A stretch of 64,000 nucleotides of DNA from Piscicola geometra (lineage: Eukaryota; Annelida; Clitellata; Hirudinida; Piscicolidae): assembly GCA_943735955.1 (NCBI GenBank), contig OX030956.1, positions 15,372,695 to 15,436,694 of the forward strand, in the 5' to 3' direction. The translations under genes and the position numbers were made by a program. Each line of letters opens with the position of its first letter. Positions within the stretch are counted from its first letter, which is position 1. The notes beneath the pieces were generated by a model, which was not told the DNA's origin, did not search any database, and was given only the letters and a program-made list of their open reading frames with translations. Below are positions 37,801-48,860 of the stretch, in pieces.

Positions 37801-39240
37801 TTTATTTAATAAATGATATTTATTGAATAAATGATATTTATTGAATAAATGATATTTATTGAATAAATGATATTTATTGAATAAATGATATTTATTGAAT
37901 AAATGATATTTATTGAATAAATGATATTTATTGAATAAATGATATTTATTGAATAAATGATATTTATTGAATAAATGATATTTATTGAATAAATGATATT
38001 TATTGAATAAATGATATTTATTGAATAAATGATATTTATTGAATAAATGATATTTATTGAATAAATGATATTTATTGAATAAATGATATTTATTGAATAA
38101 ATGATATTTATTGAATAAATGATATTTATTGAATAAATGATATTTATTGAATAAATGATATTTATTTAATAAATTATACTTATTGAATAAATGATATTTA
38201 TTGAATAAATGATATTTGTTTAATAAAAGATATTTATTTAATAAATGATATTTATTTAATAAATGATATTTATTTAATAAATTATATTTATTTAATAAAT
38301 GATATTTATTGAATAAATGATATTTATTGAATAAATGATATTTATTGAATAAATGATATTTATTGAATAAATGATATTTATTGAATAAATGATATTTATT
38401 GAATAAATGATATTTATTGAATAAATGATATTTATTGAATAAATGATATTTATTGAATAAATGATATTTATTGAATAAAATATATTTATTTAATAAATGA
38501 TATTTATTGAATAAATGATATTTATTTAATAAATTATACTTATTGAATAAATGATATTTATTTAATAAATGATATTTATTTAATAAAAGATATTTATTTA
38601 ATAAATGATATTTATTTAATAAATGATATTTATTTAATAAATGATATTTATTTAATAAATGATATTTATTTAATAAATGATATTTATTTAATAAATGATA
38701 TTTATTTAATAAACGATATTCATTTAATAAATGATATTTATTGAATAAATGATATTTTTTGAATAAATGATATTTATTTAATAAATGATATTTCTATAAT
38801 AAATGATATTTATTTAACAAATGATATTTATTTAATGAATGATATTTATTTAATAATTATATTTATTTAATAATTTATATTTATTTAATAATTTATATTT
38901 ATTTAATAATTTATATTTATTTAATAATTTATGCTTATTTAATAATTTATATTTATTTGATAATTTATATTTATTTAATAATTTATATTTATTTGATAAT
39001 TTATATTTATTTAATAATTTATATTTATTTAATAATTTATATTTATTTAATAATTTATACTTTTTAAATAGTTTTTATTTATTTAATAATTTATATTTAT
39101 TTAATAATTTATATTTATTTAATAATTTATATTTATTTAATTATTCATATTTATTTAATAATTTATATTTTTTTAATAATTTATATTTATTTAATAATTA
39201 ATATTTATTTAATAATTTATATTTATTTAATAATTTATTT
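34840..39240. repeat. 18-bp satellite array 3, about 4.4 kb, with higher-order repeats
   Basis: Units ataaatgatatttattta (18 bp; variants with ttatat, ttgaat, ttaat), about 240 copies. The unit is nearly its own reverse complement. An irregular marker, ataaattgtaattattttct, occurs at 35301 and 36483 (offset 1182 bp) with matching downstream variants; another, ttatacttattg, occurs at 37148 and 38174 (offset 1026 bp, 57 units). The last 370 bp change to aataatttatatttattt. Long YLIN/NKYHLL frames here are artefacts. Confidence 0.96.
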
Positions 39241-39787
39241 TGCTTTCAATAATTTATTTTTTATTAAACAGTTTATTAGTACTTAATAATTTATTTTGCC
39301 TTTAATAATTTATTTTTTATTAAACAGTTTATTAGTATTTAATAATTTATTTCTTTTATTTATTTAATAACTTATTTTGTATTTATTAATTTTTTTCGTG
39401 TTTTATACATTATTTTCAAATTTCTTAAGCTTATTCAATATTTTTAACAATTAATTAAAGAGTTTAAATTAGTTTCACAAAATCCTGGTCAATTTAAGGG
39501 TTGTAGGTTAACTGCACACAAAAGAAAGCACACTGCATGTGTTAAATTCAGATTTGATTTTGAAAGTTTTATTCTGCGGATTGATGGGGTAAAAAGCAGA
39601 AAGATTTGAAAAAAGTAAAATATTATCATTTATTTAATTATTTGCAGAAACCTATAAAAATATTTTATTATTCTAACAATATTTTTAAAATGTATAAAAA
39701 TTTTGAAAAAGGAAAAAAAGTTACAACATAACAATTTATTTAACTGATTTTAAAACATAAAATTTATTCAACTGATTTTAAAACATA

Positions 39788-40230
39788 ACCATCAATCAAT
39801 CACTAATGATTTGTATAACGCCCTTTACTAAGTGAACAAAAGCGCTCTTCAAATAAAACGGTTTTTAGACCACTACCAATATATGTATATATATCAATTA
39901 AAATATATAAAAAAACAAACAAGCAACCTCACCCACACCACCATGACAATCACCGCCAAAAAATCACTATCCTCACCAATAAAAAATTCAATCATCACTA
40001 CAATACCAACACTCATACCACAGCACAATCATCACCACATCATCCTGAAAACAACAAAACACAATCATCTTTTTTCTCAATTTTCTTTCTTGCCACTGAT
40101 GCCGAGGCTGCGATAGAGGGTGAAGGAGAAGTCCTTGCCAACGCTGGTACTGCTGCTGCTATGGAAGGATTTCTTCTTTATGTCGCAGCTCACTTGATTC
40201 CCTGCGGCCATTCCTTGAAAGATTCAAAAC
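39788..40230 (-). mobile_element. short retroelement (SINE or LINE 3' end), copy 1
   Basis: Left edge has an (atca)n tail, then tcactaatgatttgtataac, the agcgc hairpin region (gccctttactaagtgaac ... aaaagcgctc), aaacggtttttagaccacta, a tatatgtatatatatcaatt stretch, an A/C-rich body, and gaggctgcgatagagggtga. Copies 2, 3 and a partial fourth are at 47232, 51548 and 63395. Confidence 0.75.
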
Positions 40231-40689
40231 AACCAACATTCGCACTAAAACATTCTAATTAATTACATTTAATTTTTGTTTAGACTTAAGATTCTAAAAT
40301 GTTAATATATTATACCCAAAACCGATATTCTACAAATTTATTTGAGCGGCTTCCATAATGGCAGCCGCTAACCAAAACATAACAATTTATTTAACTGATT
40401 TTAAAACATAACAATTTATTTAACCGATTTAAGATTACTATTTAAATATTTAAATATAGCAAGTTATTTTAGTCAATTTATAATAATCAAAGCAGATTTG
40501 AATCAGGAAGAGACTCTGACGGTGGATTCTTTCGTCTATTTGGGTGGTGTTTAAGAAGTGGGAGTTTTTCAAGTTAGAGTTTAAATCACATACTAAAGAA
40601 ATGTAAGCCCCGTAAACAGAAGTTAGAAACAAAATTACGCGAGTTCGCTTTGACAAAAGAATTTTGCAAACAACTTACAAAATTTGTAT

Positions 40690-42690
40690 AAAGTTTGACG
40701 ATTGTTTATACTATAATTTATGTGGTAGCAGCTTTTTTACGCGGGGCAGGAACAATGGACTGTGGGGAAAAGCCGCACTAAATGGGGCTCATTTGTCCCC
40801 TCGACTGTAAACACAGCCATTTGAGGATTCAGTGCAATTTTACTGTTTTTAATGATATGCGCTGCTCTTTCATGAGTCGACGCATTGATCATTTCAGATG
40901 ACTTCTTTAGGCTCACATTTTATGGACTCCAGAATCTGTTCTTCTGCTATTCTTGGACACACAGAAGAACGAATATTGTCAATAATCTCTTCTGGATGAA
41001 CGACGTTAACGGATTCTGGAGTCCATAAAGTCAATCCTTCTCGTAATTCGTAATTCCCTAATCCGCTGTATCTTCTCTAAATCTCCTGGATTTGAATATG
41101 TGTTAGTCTAACCAAACTAAGGCAGATCGGTGCTTCTTTCCAATCTTGCAGACGTTTTAGAACAGTGTTAAAAGCCTCCGATTGATTAGCACAACTGAGG
41201 CTAAATCGTTGAAGCTCCCATGAGCCTAGATGGTGTATATTGGAGTGAACAGAACTTGTGAAATAGTCAGAAAAAGGCTTGCTCCATGTTGAAATCATGG
41301 CGATGAGTTGGTCCTTGTAGGCGTCTAGAGAGGCGCATTCGAGGAGAGAAGTGATGCAGTCTAGGTAGAATGACATTTCATCACTCTCCATTACACCATG
41401 ATTTCTCAGCCCCCTCTGAGCATCCTGCTGAACATGGTTCCAACATAAAAAACGTTTTGAGACTAGGAAAGCTTTTGGATATGGCATCAGTGATTGCTTT
41501 GTCCTGATCTGTTATCATAATTATGTTCTGTGCTGTGTTTATCTCGGGACATATCTTCTTTATATGTCTGAAAAATAAATCATGTGTCTCTTTTAACTTT
41601 CTTTCATGTATAAAGTACGCCAGTGGAACGACTGGCTTTGAAACAAAGTCTGTGTTTCTGAACAAAAGTACTGATAGGTAAAAATCTCCAAGCTTGAATG
41701 TTGTGTCATAGGACATCTGTTGAGTGAGAAGTTTGGAGTTGGAAGATGAAGATGATGATGATAGCGTGTTCTTGAACATTTGGATGACATCGGGATGATA
41801 GATTATGACGGAGAGATCGGAAAACGTAGTGATGCTTTGGATGAACTTCGAATCCTGTGCCAGCTCATGCAGATTGTAAAGAGCATCCCTTGACAATCTT
41901 CCACGATTTCTTTGTGCCTTCATACAATTTCTAACTTGATCGACGTTTCTAGGAACAGCTGTAGCTTGGTTGACTTCATTAGCACCGGAACTGACAAGCG
42001 TCTGGTAGAGACGAGAAGGTGCAGAAGACGAATTAGACTCGATGTCTCGCAGAAAATGCGCTTGCCTACGAACGTAATTCTTGGTTGAGTATTTCGCATT
42101 GCCGTGAGGGAATTGAGCAGCAATCAATTCGTTTCCTTTATATTCGATGACGACAGAATTTGGCTTATCTTGATGAGTGTATGCTGTACGAATGAAGTCG
42201 CCTGACGTGCTGGTAAGACCAACAAACAATCTAAAGTATAGTTTGTTGATTATTCTTTCTCCATACTTTTGGCCCCCATACTGCCGCCATCTATAACCAT
42301 CTGCCCTCCAATCACTTTTTCTAGAATCTTCTTGCCAAACATATAGATAAGTTGTTCCACTTTTGGGAAGATGTAAATAATAATGATAATAATTGTCATT
42401 TTTGTATAGCGCCCGGGCACGCAACTGAAGCGCTTTCACTGCGTCGTAATGCAATAAAGAAATAAAAATAATTATAATAGTAATGTTATGAAAAAGAAAG
42501 CAAAGAGTAGCATGGAGTAATTATTAAGAATGATAGGCTAAGTTAAAGTAATGAGTTTTCAGTTTGGCTTTGAAAGTCGAAAATTGGTTGATGCTTCGAA
42601 GTGCAGGTGGAAGGGCATTCCAAGTTGTTGGAGCAGAACAAGCTGGAAGATTCTCAAATAAATCATTAATAGCGGCAATGTTGAACGAAA
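40690..42690 (-). pseudogene. MULE transposase (WRKY-like + DDE + SWIM), broken
   Basis: Minus strand, coding order. N terminus FNIAAINDLFENLPACS (about 42640-42690) is cut by a LINE fragment, and the frame resumes at LPKSGTTYLYVWQEDSRKSD. Next a WRKY-like segment WRADGYRWRQYGGQKYGE, followed by YFRLFVGL and VVIEYKGNE. The MULE core follows: first Asp in SYDTTFKLGDFYLS, second Asp in MITDQDKAITDA, the CWNHVQQD motif after a frameshift near 41440, and a probable Glu in NQSEAFNTVLKRL (41077-41487). C-terminal SWIM-type finger HCSCPA, stop, KSCYHI at about 40735-40775. So all catalytic motifs are visible, but frameshifts, stops and the LINE insertion inactivate it. In the open frame 41381-42454 the first 30 or so codons come from the LINE tail. 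Confidence 0.82.
42374..42634 (-). mobile_element. L2-like LINE 3' fragment inside the MULE gene
   Basis: Closely matches 57545-57800 of the L2-like LINE in the PDAP1 intron: coding end [25 protein letters not shown], stop, then the 3' UTR with gcattacgacgcagtgaaag and gcgcccgggcgct-type hairpin and an (att)n-type tail. It interrupts the MULE frame between ENLPACS and LPKSGTTYL; MULE copy 48016-48507 shows the uninterrupted junction. Confidence 0.88.
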
Positions 42691-43305
42691 ATTAGACGAA
42701 AATAGTAAAAGTGAAAGACAATAAAAGTACATAAACTGAATTTTTAATATTTTGGTTTTGTTCAAACATTAGGAATTTGATATTTTAAAAATATCAATAT
42801 CAATAAAATAAAATATCAATTTTTAAAAGGTAAAAATAAAATGGATAAAACGCAGATCATGTGCAGAAGTAAATGTGCATTTAACACATGCAGCGCGCTT
42901 TCTTTGGTGTGCAGTTTATCTACAACCCAATTTTAGCATTTAAAATGTTTTGTCCATAGATATAGTATATAAACTTTATATTATAAAGATACGTAGTGAA
43001 AATTAGTAATACGTATTTGCGAAATACTCCAGCATACGTTAAGCAGTACAAATTATTCTTAATAAAAAAATTTAAATGCTGTTTAAAATGTATTTTAAAA
43101 AATAATAATATTTTTTCATATTTGAAACGTATAACAACTATTTATAAAATATATAATACTTTTTTGAACATTTTAGTGCTTTTTCATATATGCAATTGTC
43201 TTCTGCCAATTATTTTTTCTCTTTCGATTCATTAACTAATTGTTAGATATTTTGTACAATTAATTTTTTTTTAATATAATACAAAATTAATAATAATAAC
43301 TCATA

Positions 43306-43680
43306 ATGCCTTATCAATGTGCGGTTCCAGGTTGCAGTAATGACAAAAAACAGTTTTTCCACAGGCATTTCATTAGCAATAAAATACGACAAAGCTTGAA
43401 TATTAAGTTATGCCATAGTTTCACCCAATCAATCAATTAATCTATTACATAATTTTTTTTCTCACATACTTCTAAATTCAAACATTATAATTAGTTACTA
43501 ATTATTATTATAATTGAGCTTTTTTACAATTTAAATTTAAAGATTTCTAAAAGACTCGATAAAGGATGAATGGAAATTGGTCATATTCAGAAATAAAAAA
43601 AAGATTTCAAAAGACCATGAAAGAGTCTTCAGTAGACATTTCTCTTCAGAAAATTATGAACCATATCCCATGTATAAATT
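43306..43680 (+). pseudogene. THAP zinc-finger domain, two exons, zinc ligand lost
   Basis: First exon from ATG at 43306 to 43364: MPYQCAVPGCSNDKKQFFH, the N-terminal C-x4-C of a THAP DNA-binding domain. A second block from about 43543 reads FLKDSIKDEWKLVIFR then KDHERVFSRHFSSENYEPYP. Joined at CACAG/ATTT the reading FFHRFLKD fits the family. Two faults: the intervening 178 bp start with gc rather than gt, and the third zinc ligand in the usual vCs.HF is Phe. THAP domains occur in P-element-type transposases and host regulators; no downstream coding region was found, so this is most likely a remnant. Confidence 0.65.
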
Positions 43681-44091
43681 TAAATTATTTTATTTTTTAT
43701 ATTAATTATTTATATATATTTGATCGATCTTTTATCAAAGTCCAGCTTTGTAATAAAAATACATAGTTGTTTCCATATGAAAACATTTTATTGAATAAAA
43801 TAAAACAAATGAAAAATAGATTCTGTATAAAGTTTATTTAAAACATAATGATGAAAATGAAAAAAGTAACTAATTAAACTAAGTCCTCCCTAGTTCCCAA
43901 CAAGAGAGGCTCTTGGAGGGCTTCACTAACTAAAATTGAATATCTTAGAAGATTTAAAAAAAGTCTCTGGTCGCGGTCCTTTGAAGATCGGCATGTATTG
44001 TTGTTGTTCAAAGCTGGAAACGATTGAAATATAAACCATAAGTGTTTTTTAACGACTGGTAAGTATATTAAATGTATTTAATATTATACAT

Positions 44092-47000
44092 ATGGTGTGG
44101 GGTTTTTAGTGAAGAAGGAATTGAAAGGAGAGTTAGTGAACAAATACCAAGAAGAAGATTTGCTGGTGTTGAGGATGAACGGAGAAACAGGTATGGTGGT
44201 GTGTGTGGTGTATCAGAAATGCGAGAGAGTGGATAAGGTGGCAAATAAAAAAAGAATTTCATGCATAGCTAGGTTGGCAAGGGAAGCAAAAAAGACAGGA
44301 GATAGACTTGTGGTAGGAGGGGATTTAAATGGACATCTTATGGAATTGGATGGGGTAGATAACACAAACGGTTTGATTGTTAAGAAAATGATCGAAGAAG
44401 AAGAGCTGAGCATCTTGAATTGTGATGAACATTCCCAGTCGGAAATGTGGAAAGAGTTTGGGTTTGACTTGGTACTAACTAACGATAAAGGAAGGGAAGA
44501 AGTGGTAGAAGGGTGGGTTGGTGAGTTTGGGGATGTAGTGGAAAGTGATCACTGTATCGTGGCGATAAAAATGAAGTGGCACAAAAACAAAAAAAAAGAT
44601 TAAAAAAAAGAAAGAATAAGATCCTTAAGGAGGAGAGTTTGGAACTCTGGGGTGGAGAGGTTGAAACAGAAATAAATAAAAACAAAGAGGAGAATATAGA
44701 AGAGTTGATTAGAAAAGTAACAAGAAGATTCGAAATGGAGAAACCAAGACACCATCACATAGATTGGTGGGATGTGGAAGTGGAAGAAGCCGTAAAGAAA
44801 AGGAAAGAATGGAGTAGAGAGCATAGGCGAAGAGTAAAGCAACTTGGAAAAGGGGCAGCAAAGACAAAAGAAGCTTGGGAGCAATACCTCTTTCGAAAAC
44901 AGATAGCGAGTGAATTGGTTTCGAAGAAAAAAACAGAGTGGAATAGAATAAAAATGGAATACATGGGAAGAGGGAATGAAAAAAAAAAGAATATGTTCAG
45001 AAAGTTGGATAAGTTTATGGGGAAAGGAAAAAAGTTAATGGAGGTAGACGATTTGGTGGATGAAGAGGGTGGTGTTTGGAAAGGAAAAGAGGAGATGGGA
45101 GAGTGCATACTCAACACATGGGGAAAATTTCTAAATACGGAGGGAGAAGCCACGATGAACATCGAAAAAGAAAGTAAACAAATGGAGGATGAAGGAAGCA
45201 CCAGTATGAATGAATTTGAACGGGCACTGAAAAAACTTAAACTAAGAAAAGCAGGGGATGAAGAGGGGGTAAGTGGGGAGTTGCTGAAGTCGTTGAAATG
45301 TAGAGGAAGAGAAGAGCTGAGGAATTGGTTTAATAAAATATTAGAAGGAGGTGAGGTACCGAAAAGTTGGAGGTATAGTCGGATCGTCCTAATTTATTAA
45401 GGTGGGGAGAGACGGAAAATTAAAAATTATCGACCGGTAGCAATTAGCAGCATTTTATGTAAGCTAATGATGATTATTTTGGGAGAACGAGTGGAGAGAT
45501 GGGCAGAAAGTAATTGTATAATTAATGAAACACAGGGAGGGTTTAGAAGAGGGAGGCGTGGGGATGATAACCTTTACATGTTAGGGCGGGTTAGTGAAAT
45601 GACAAAGGCAAGAGGGGAAAGACTATTGGTAGCGGGCTTAGACTTAGAAAAGGCATATGATAGGGTGAACAGAGGTAAATTGTTTGAGGTGTTACAGAAA
45701 ATGGAAATGGGTGAAAGAATTTTAAGGGTGTTGAAGGAGGTGTATGAAAAGAACAGAGTGAGGTTTGTGTTGGGGGGCTTGGAGACAGAATGGGTTACGT
45801 GCACAAGTGGAGTTAGACAGGGCTGTCCTTTATCTCCAATCCTCTTCAATTTATACACTAGGGATGTGGCAGCGGTCCTGAATAACCATCGAGCTGGGGT
45901 AGTGATGAAAGCACATAATCAAATGGGTAGGGAGGATAGTAGGAAAGAGTGGAGGTTTGGAGGAATGCTTTAAGCTGACGACATCCTAGTGACCGCGGGA
46001 AATGAAGATAATATAAAGATAGTGTTAGAAGATGTACTGAAGGTGTTAGAGGAATATGGAATGAAACTGAATGAGGAAAAATCTAAAGTTGTGGAAATGG
46101 TTGGTAACACAGAAATGGAAGGATGTCAAGAATGGGTAATTGGAGGTAGGACCATAAGAAAATGTGATGAGTTAAGGTATTTAGGATTAAAGGGGGAAAA
46201 AAGGGGGCATTTATCAATTTATTGAAATTATGAAAAACATTGGAAGCTTAACCGGCATAGTAATATATGGAGCAAAAAGATCGGGGAGTTGGTTTATCGT
46301 GGGCAGGGAGGCATGGAAAAGTTTGATTGTAGGAAAGCTACAAGGTGTTGCAGCAGTTGGTTGGTCAGCTAAGGAGAGAAAGAAATTAGAGGTTTTGCAG
46401 ACTAAGTTTGGGAGATGGATATGGGGGGCAGAGACTAGTGTTAGGAATGTTGAAGTACATAGAGAAACAGCCTGGAGTACATTCTGGAAAAGAGAGGCTA
46501 AGGTTATGACAGACTTTGTCATCAGGACAGATATTGTAGGAAGAGTAGGTAGAGCATGTGTAGAGGAGATAGGTAATAAATCTAAATGATGGAGAGATGT
46601 AGCCAACTTAAGGAAAAAATTGGGTGTGGAGGTTATGAGCCCAATGGTACGTGGAAGGAAAGGCGCACGAGCAGGAGTGTTTATGATGGGCGTTTCAGAA
46701 AGAGAGGTCGGAGGGATGGGGGAAAGGGAGCTGGTGAAGAAGATCCAACAAAAGGGAAGGGAGGAATGGGGGAATAAGATACAGGAAAGTGAAAGACTGA
46801 AAGGGTACCGTGAGGAGAAGTCAGAAAGCAGGAAGTTGGAAAAATATGTAGATGGTTCAGATTGAGCGAAAGTTAGGATGATGTGTTGGGGGGATAGTTT
46901 GACGGTAAGGAATAATTAAATTGTTCGCTGGAAATATGAGCAGGAGGATAGGAAGTGTGTTTGTGGGGAGGAAGAGAATGAGAGGCACGTTTTGCTGGAG

Positions 47001-47138
47001 TGGAAAGAAGAATGGCTGACGATTTGGAGAAGGGAGCGTGGAGAACAGGACCCGATGGAAGGGGTCCTCGGATACTAGAAGAAGGATCGGAGGATGGATG
47101 AAGTGGTGCTGAGAAGTGTGGGTGCGATCTGGAGACAA
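44092..47138 (+). mobile_element. LINE copy B, plus strand, broken
   Basis: Better-preserved copy of the family at 745-3838. Endonuclease part at 44097-44603 (VVGGDLNGHLMELDGV ... SDHCIVAIKM, the SDH catalytic motif), linker plus RT start at 44576-45400 (ELLKSLKCRGREELRNWFNK ... SWRYSRIVLIY), RT at 45467-45973 (QGGFRRGRRGDDN, LDLEKAYDRVNRG, SGVRQGCPLSPILFNLYTRD), then a stop replacing Tyr of the YADD box (GGML-stop-ADDILVTAG at about 45972), thumb 45989-46225, and the C-terminal region up to CVCGEEENERHVLLE (about 46960-47000), where the second Cys is lost by a small deletion. Several stops and frameshifts; the endonuclease N terminus and the 3' UTR tail are missing. Confidence 0.9.
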
Positions 47139-47231
47139 TTAGAATATCTTATAAATTATTCTATCGCCCTTTTTGAAACAGAAATAAACAAAGTCACGTG
47201 ATACTTCTCTTTCTATGGCGTATCTATACTA

Positions 47232-47530
47232 TCAATCAATCAATCACTAATGATTTGTATAGCGCCCTTTACTAATTGAACAAAAGCTCTCTTCAAATAA
47301 ATTTGTTAAATAAAACGGTTTTTAGACCACTACCAATATATGTATATATATCAATTTAAATATATAAATCAAACAATCAACCTCACCCACACCACCATGA
47401 CAATCACCGCCAAAAAATCACTATCACCACCAATAAAAATGCAATCATCACCACATTCATCCTCAAAACAACAAAACACAATCATCATTCTTCTCAATTT
47501 TCTGTCTTGCCACTACTTGTTGTTTGTAGG
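47232..47530 (-). mobile_element. short retroelement, copy 2
   Basis: Same order of blocks as at 39788: (atca)n tail, tcactaatgatttgtatagc, hairpin, aaacggtttttagaccacta, tatatgtatatatatcaatt, A/C-rich body to tcttgccact. Confidence 0.75.
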
Positions 47531-48015
47531 ATATCTATGGATTTGTCGGTTATTAAAGGAAGTTATTTCGAATGCCAAGTATTTGAAGTGAAAACTGAAA
47601 CTAGGTTAAAAACACTGAAGCCCATTTTTTAATTTTTTTATTATCATTTACTTTTAAAAATTAACATATTATTTTTATATAATATTTGTTCCATCCAAAT
47701 TCAGTCTCCCGTCCAAACTTTCATTGCGAATGCGAAATAGGACTATTTTTTAGTTCTTTGTACCAAACTAGAATTTGCGAATTCAGGTTGTAGGTTAACT
47801 GCACCCGCGCTGCATGTGTTAAATGCACCTTTGTTTTTGCACCTGATCTGCGTTTTATCCATTTTATTTTTACCTTTTAAAAATTGATATTTTATTTTAT
47901 TGATATTGATATTTTTAAAATATCAAATTCCTAATGTTTGAAGCAAAACCTAAATATTAAAAATTCAGTTTATGTACTTTTATTGTCTTTCACTTTTATT
48001 CATTTTCGTTATAGA

Positions 48016-48507
48016 ATGTTCAACATTGCCGCTATTAATGATTTATTTGAGAATCTTCCAGCTTGTTCTGTTCCTTTATATCTTCCAAAAGGTGGAACAA
48101 CTTATCTATATGTTTGGCAAGAAGATTCGAGAAAAAGTGATTGGAGGGCAGATGGTTATAGATGGCGGCAGTATGGGGGCCAAAAGTATGGAGAAAGAAT
48201 AATCAACAAACTATACTTTAGATTGTTTGTTGGTCTTACCAGCACGTCAGGCGACTTCATTCGTACAGCATACACTCATCAAGATAAGCCAAATTCTGTC
48301 GTCATCGAATATAAAGGAAACGAATTGATTGCTGCTCAATTCCCTCACGGCAATGCGAAATACTCAACCAAGAATTACGTTCGTACGCAACCGCATTTTC
48401 TGCGAGACATCGAGTCTAATTCGTCTTCTGCACCTTCTCGTCTCTACCAGACGCTTGTCAGTTCCGGTGCTAATGAAGTCAACCAAGCTACAGCTGTTCC
48501 TAAATAA
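48016..48507 (+). pseudogene. N-terminal part of MULE transposase, WRKY-like region
   Basis: From ATG at 48016: MFNIAAINDLFENLPACS, then LPKGGTTYLYVWQEDSRKSD, WRADGYRWRQYGGQKYGE, YFRLFVGLTSTSGDFIRTAY and VVIEYKGNELIAAQ, ending in a stop at 48505-48507 after QATAVPK. It corresponds almost residue for residue to the copy at 40690-42690 but ends before the DDE core. The open frame upstream to 47938 is probably not translated. WRKY-type Trp-Arg-x-Tyr-Gly is present, but the Cys and His zinc ligands of WRKY/FLYWCH fingers are not visible. Confidence 0.75.
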
Positions 48508-48860
48508 TAGAAAAAGAAGAGATAAGACTTCGGGGAGGAAGCGCCCAAGAATGCATGACATCATTCCAGCAGGCGATGCAGACCCCAATGAGTTACAGGC
48601 TCTAATTGAGAATTTTCAATGTTAGTTTTTAGTTCTCTTGTTGTTTTTACAGTACAGGTATATATGTATAATAACACTTTTCTCAGCTCCTCAAGACATG
48701 CTTGGAAGAACATTCAACCATCAATAGCAGCAACATCCTCACCAGCATCAACCTCCGCCACAACACCCACCAGCTCAACAACAACAACCTACACAACACT
48801 TTGTTCAACAAGCACCACAATCGGCAATGCCACTTCCTGCCTCATTCAAATAGATTATTT
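48508..48860 (+). pseudogene. C-terminal tail of MULE transposase, P/Q-rich
   Basis: After two stops the frame continues KKKRRDKTSGRKRPRMHD, IIPAGDADPNELQALIENFQ, then (after an AT-rich, intron-like gap at about 48620-48690) APQDMLGRTFNHQ and a stretch rich in Q, P and H ending SAMPLPASFK, stop. This looks like the disordered C-terminal tail joined to the N terminus by deletion of the catalytic region. Confidence 0.55.

Larger units (their letters stand above)
39499..42927 (-). mobile_element. MULE transposon with WRKY-like, DDE and SWIM regions
   Basis: TIRs GGTTGTAGGTTAACTGCACA (39499) and GTGCAGTTTATCTACAACC (ending 42927); 9-bp TSD caatttaag / caattttag (8 of 9 match) at 39490-39498 and 42928-42936. 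The minus strand carries a recognisable Mutator-like transposase (40690-42690). Two foreign pieces lie inside: a short retroelement at 39788-40230 and an L2-like LINE 3' fragment at 42374-42634. A deletion derivative of the same family is at 47786-49479. Confidence 0.88.

Noticed and set aside
39832..40116. Small protein conserved among 39832-40116, 47340-47591 and 51505-51783
   Set aside because: Conservation reflects copies of one short retroelement; frames differ in start, end and orientation between copies.
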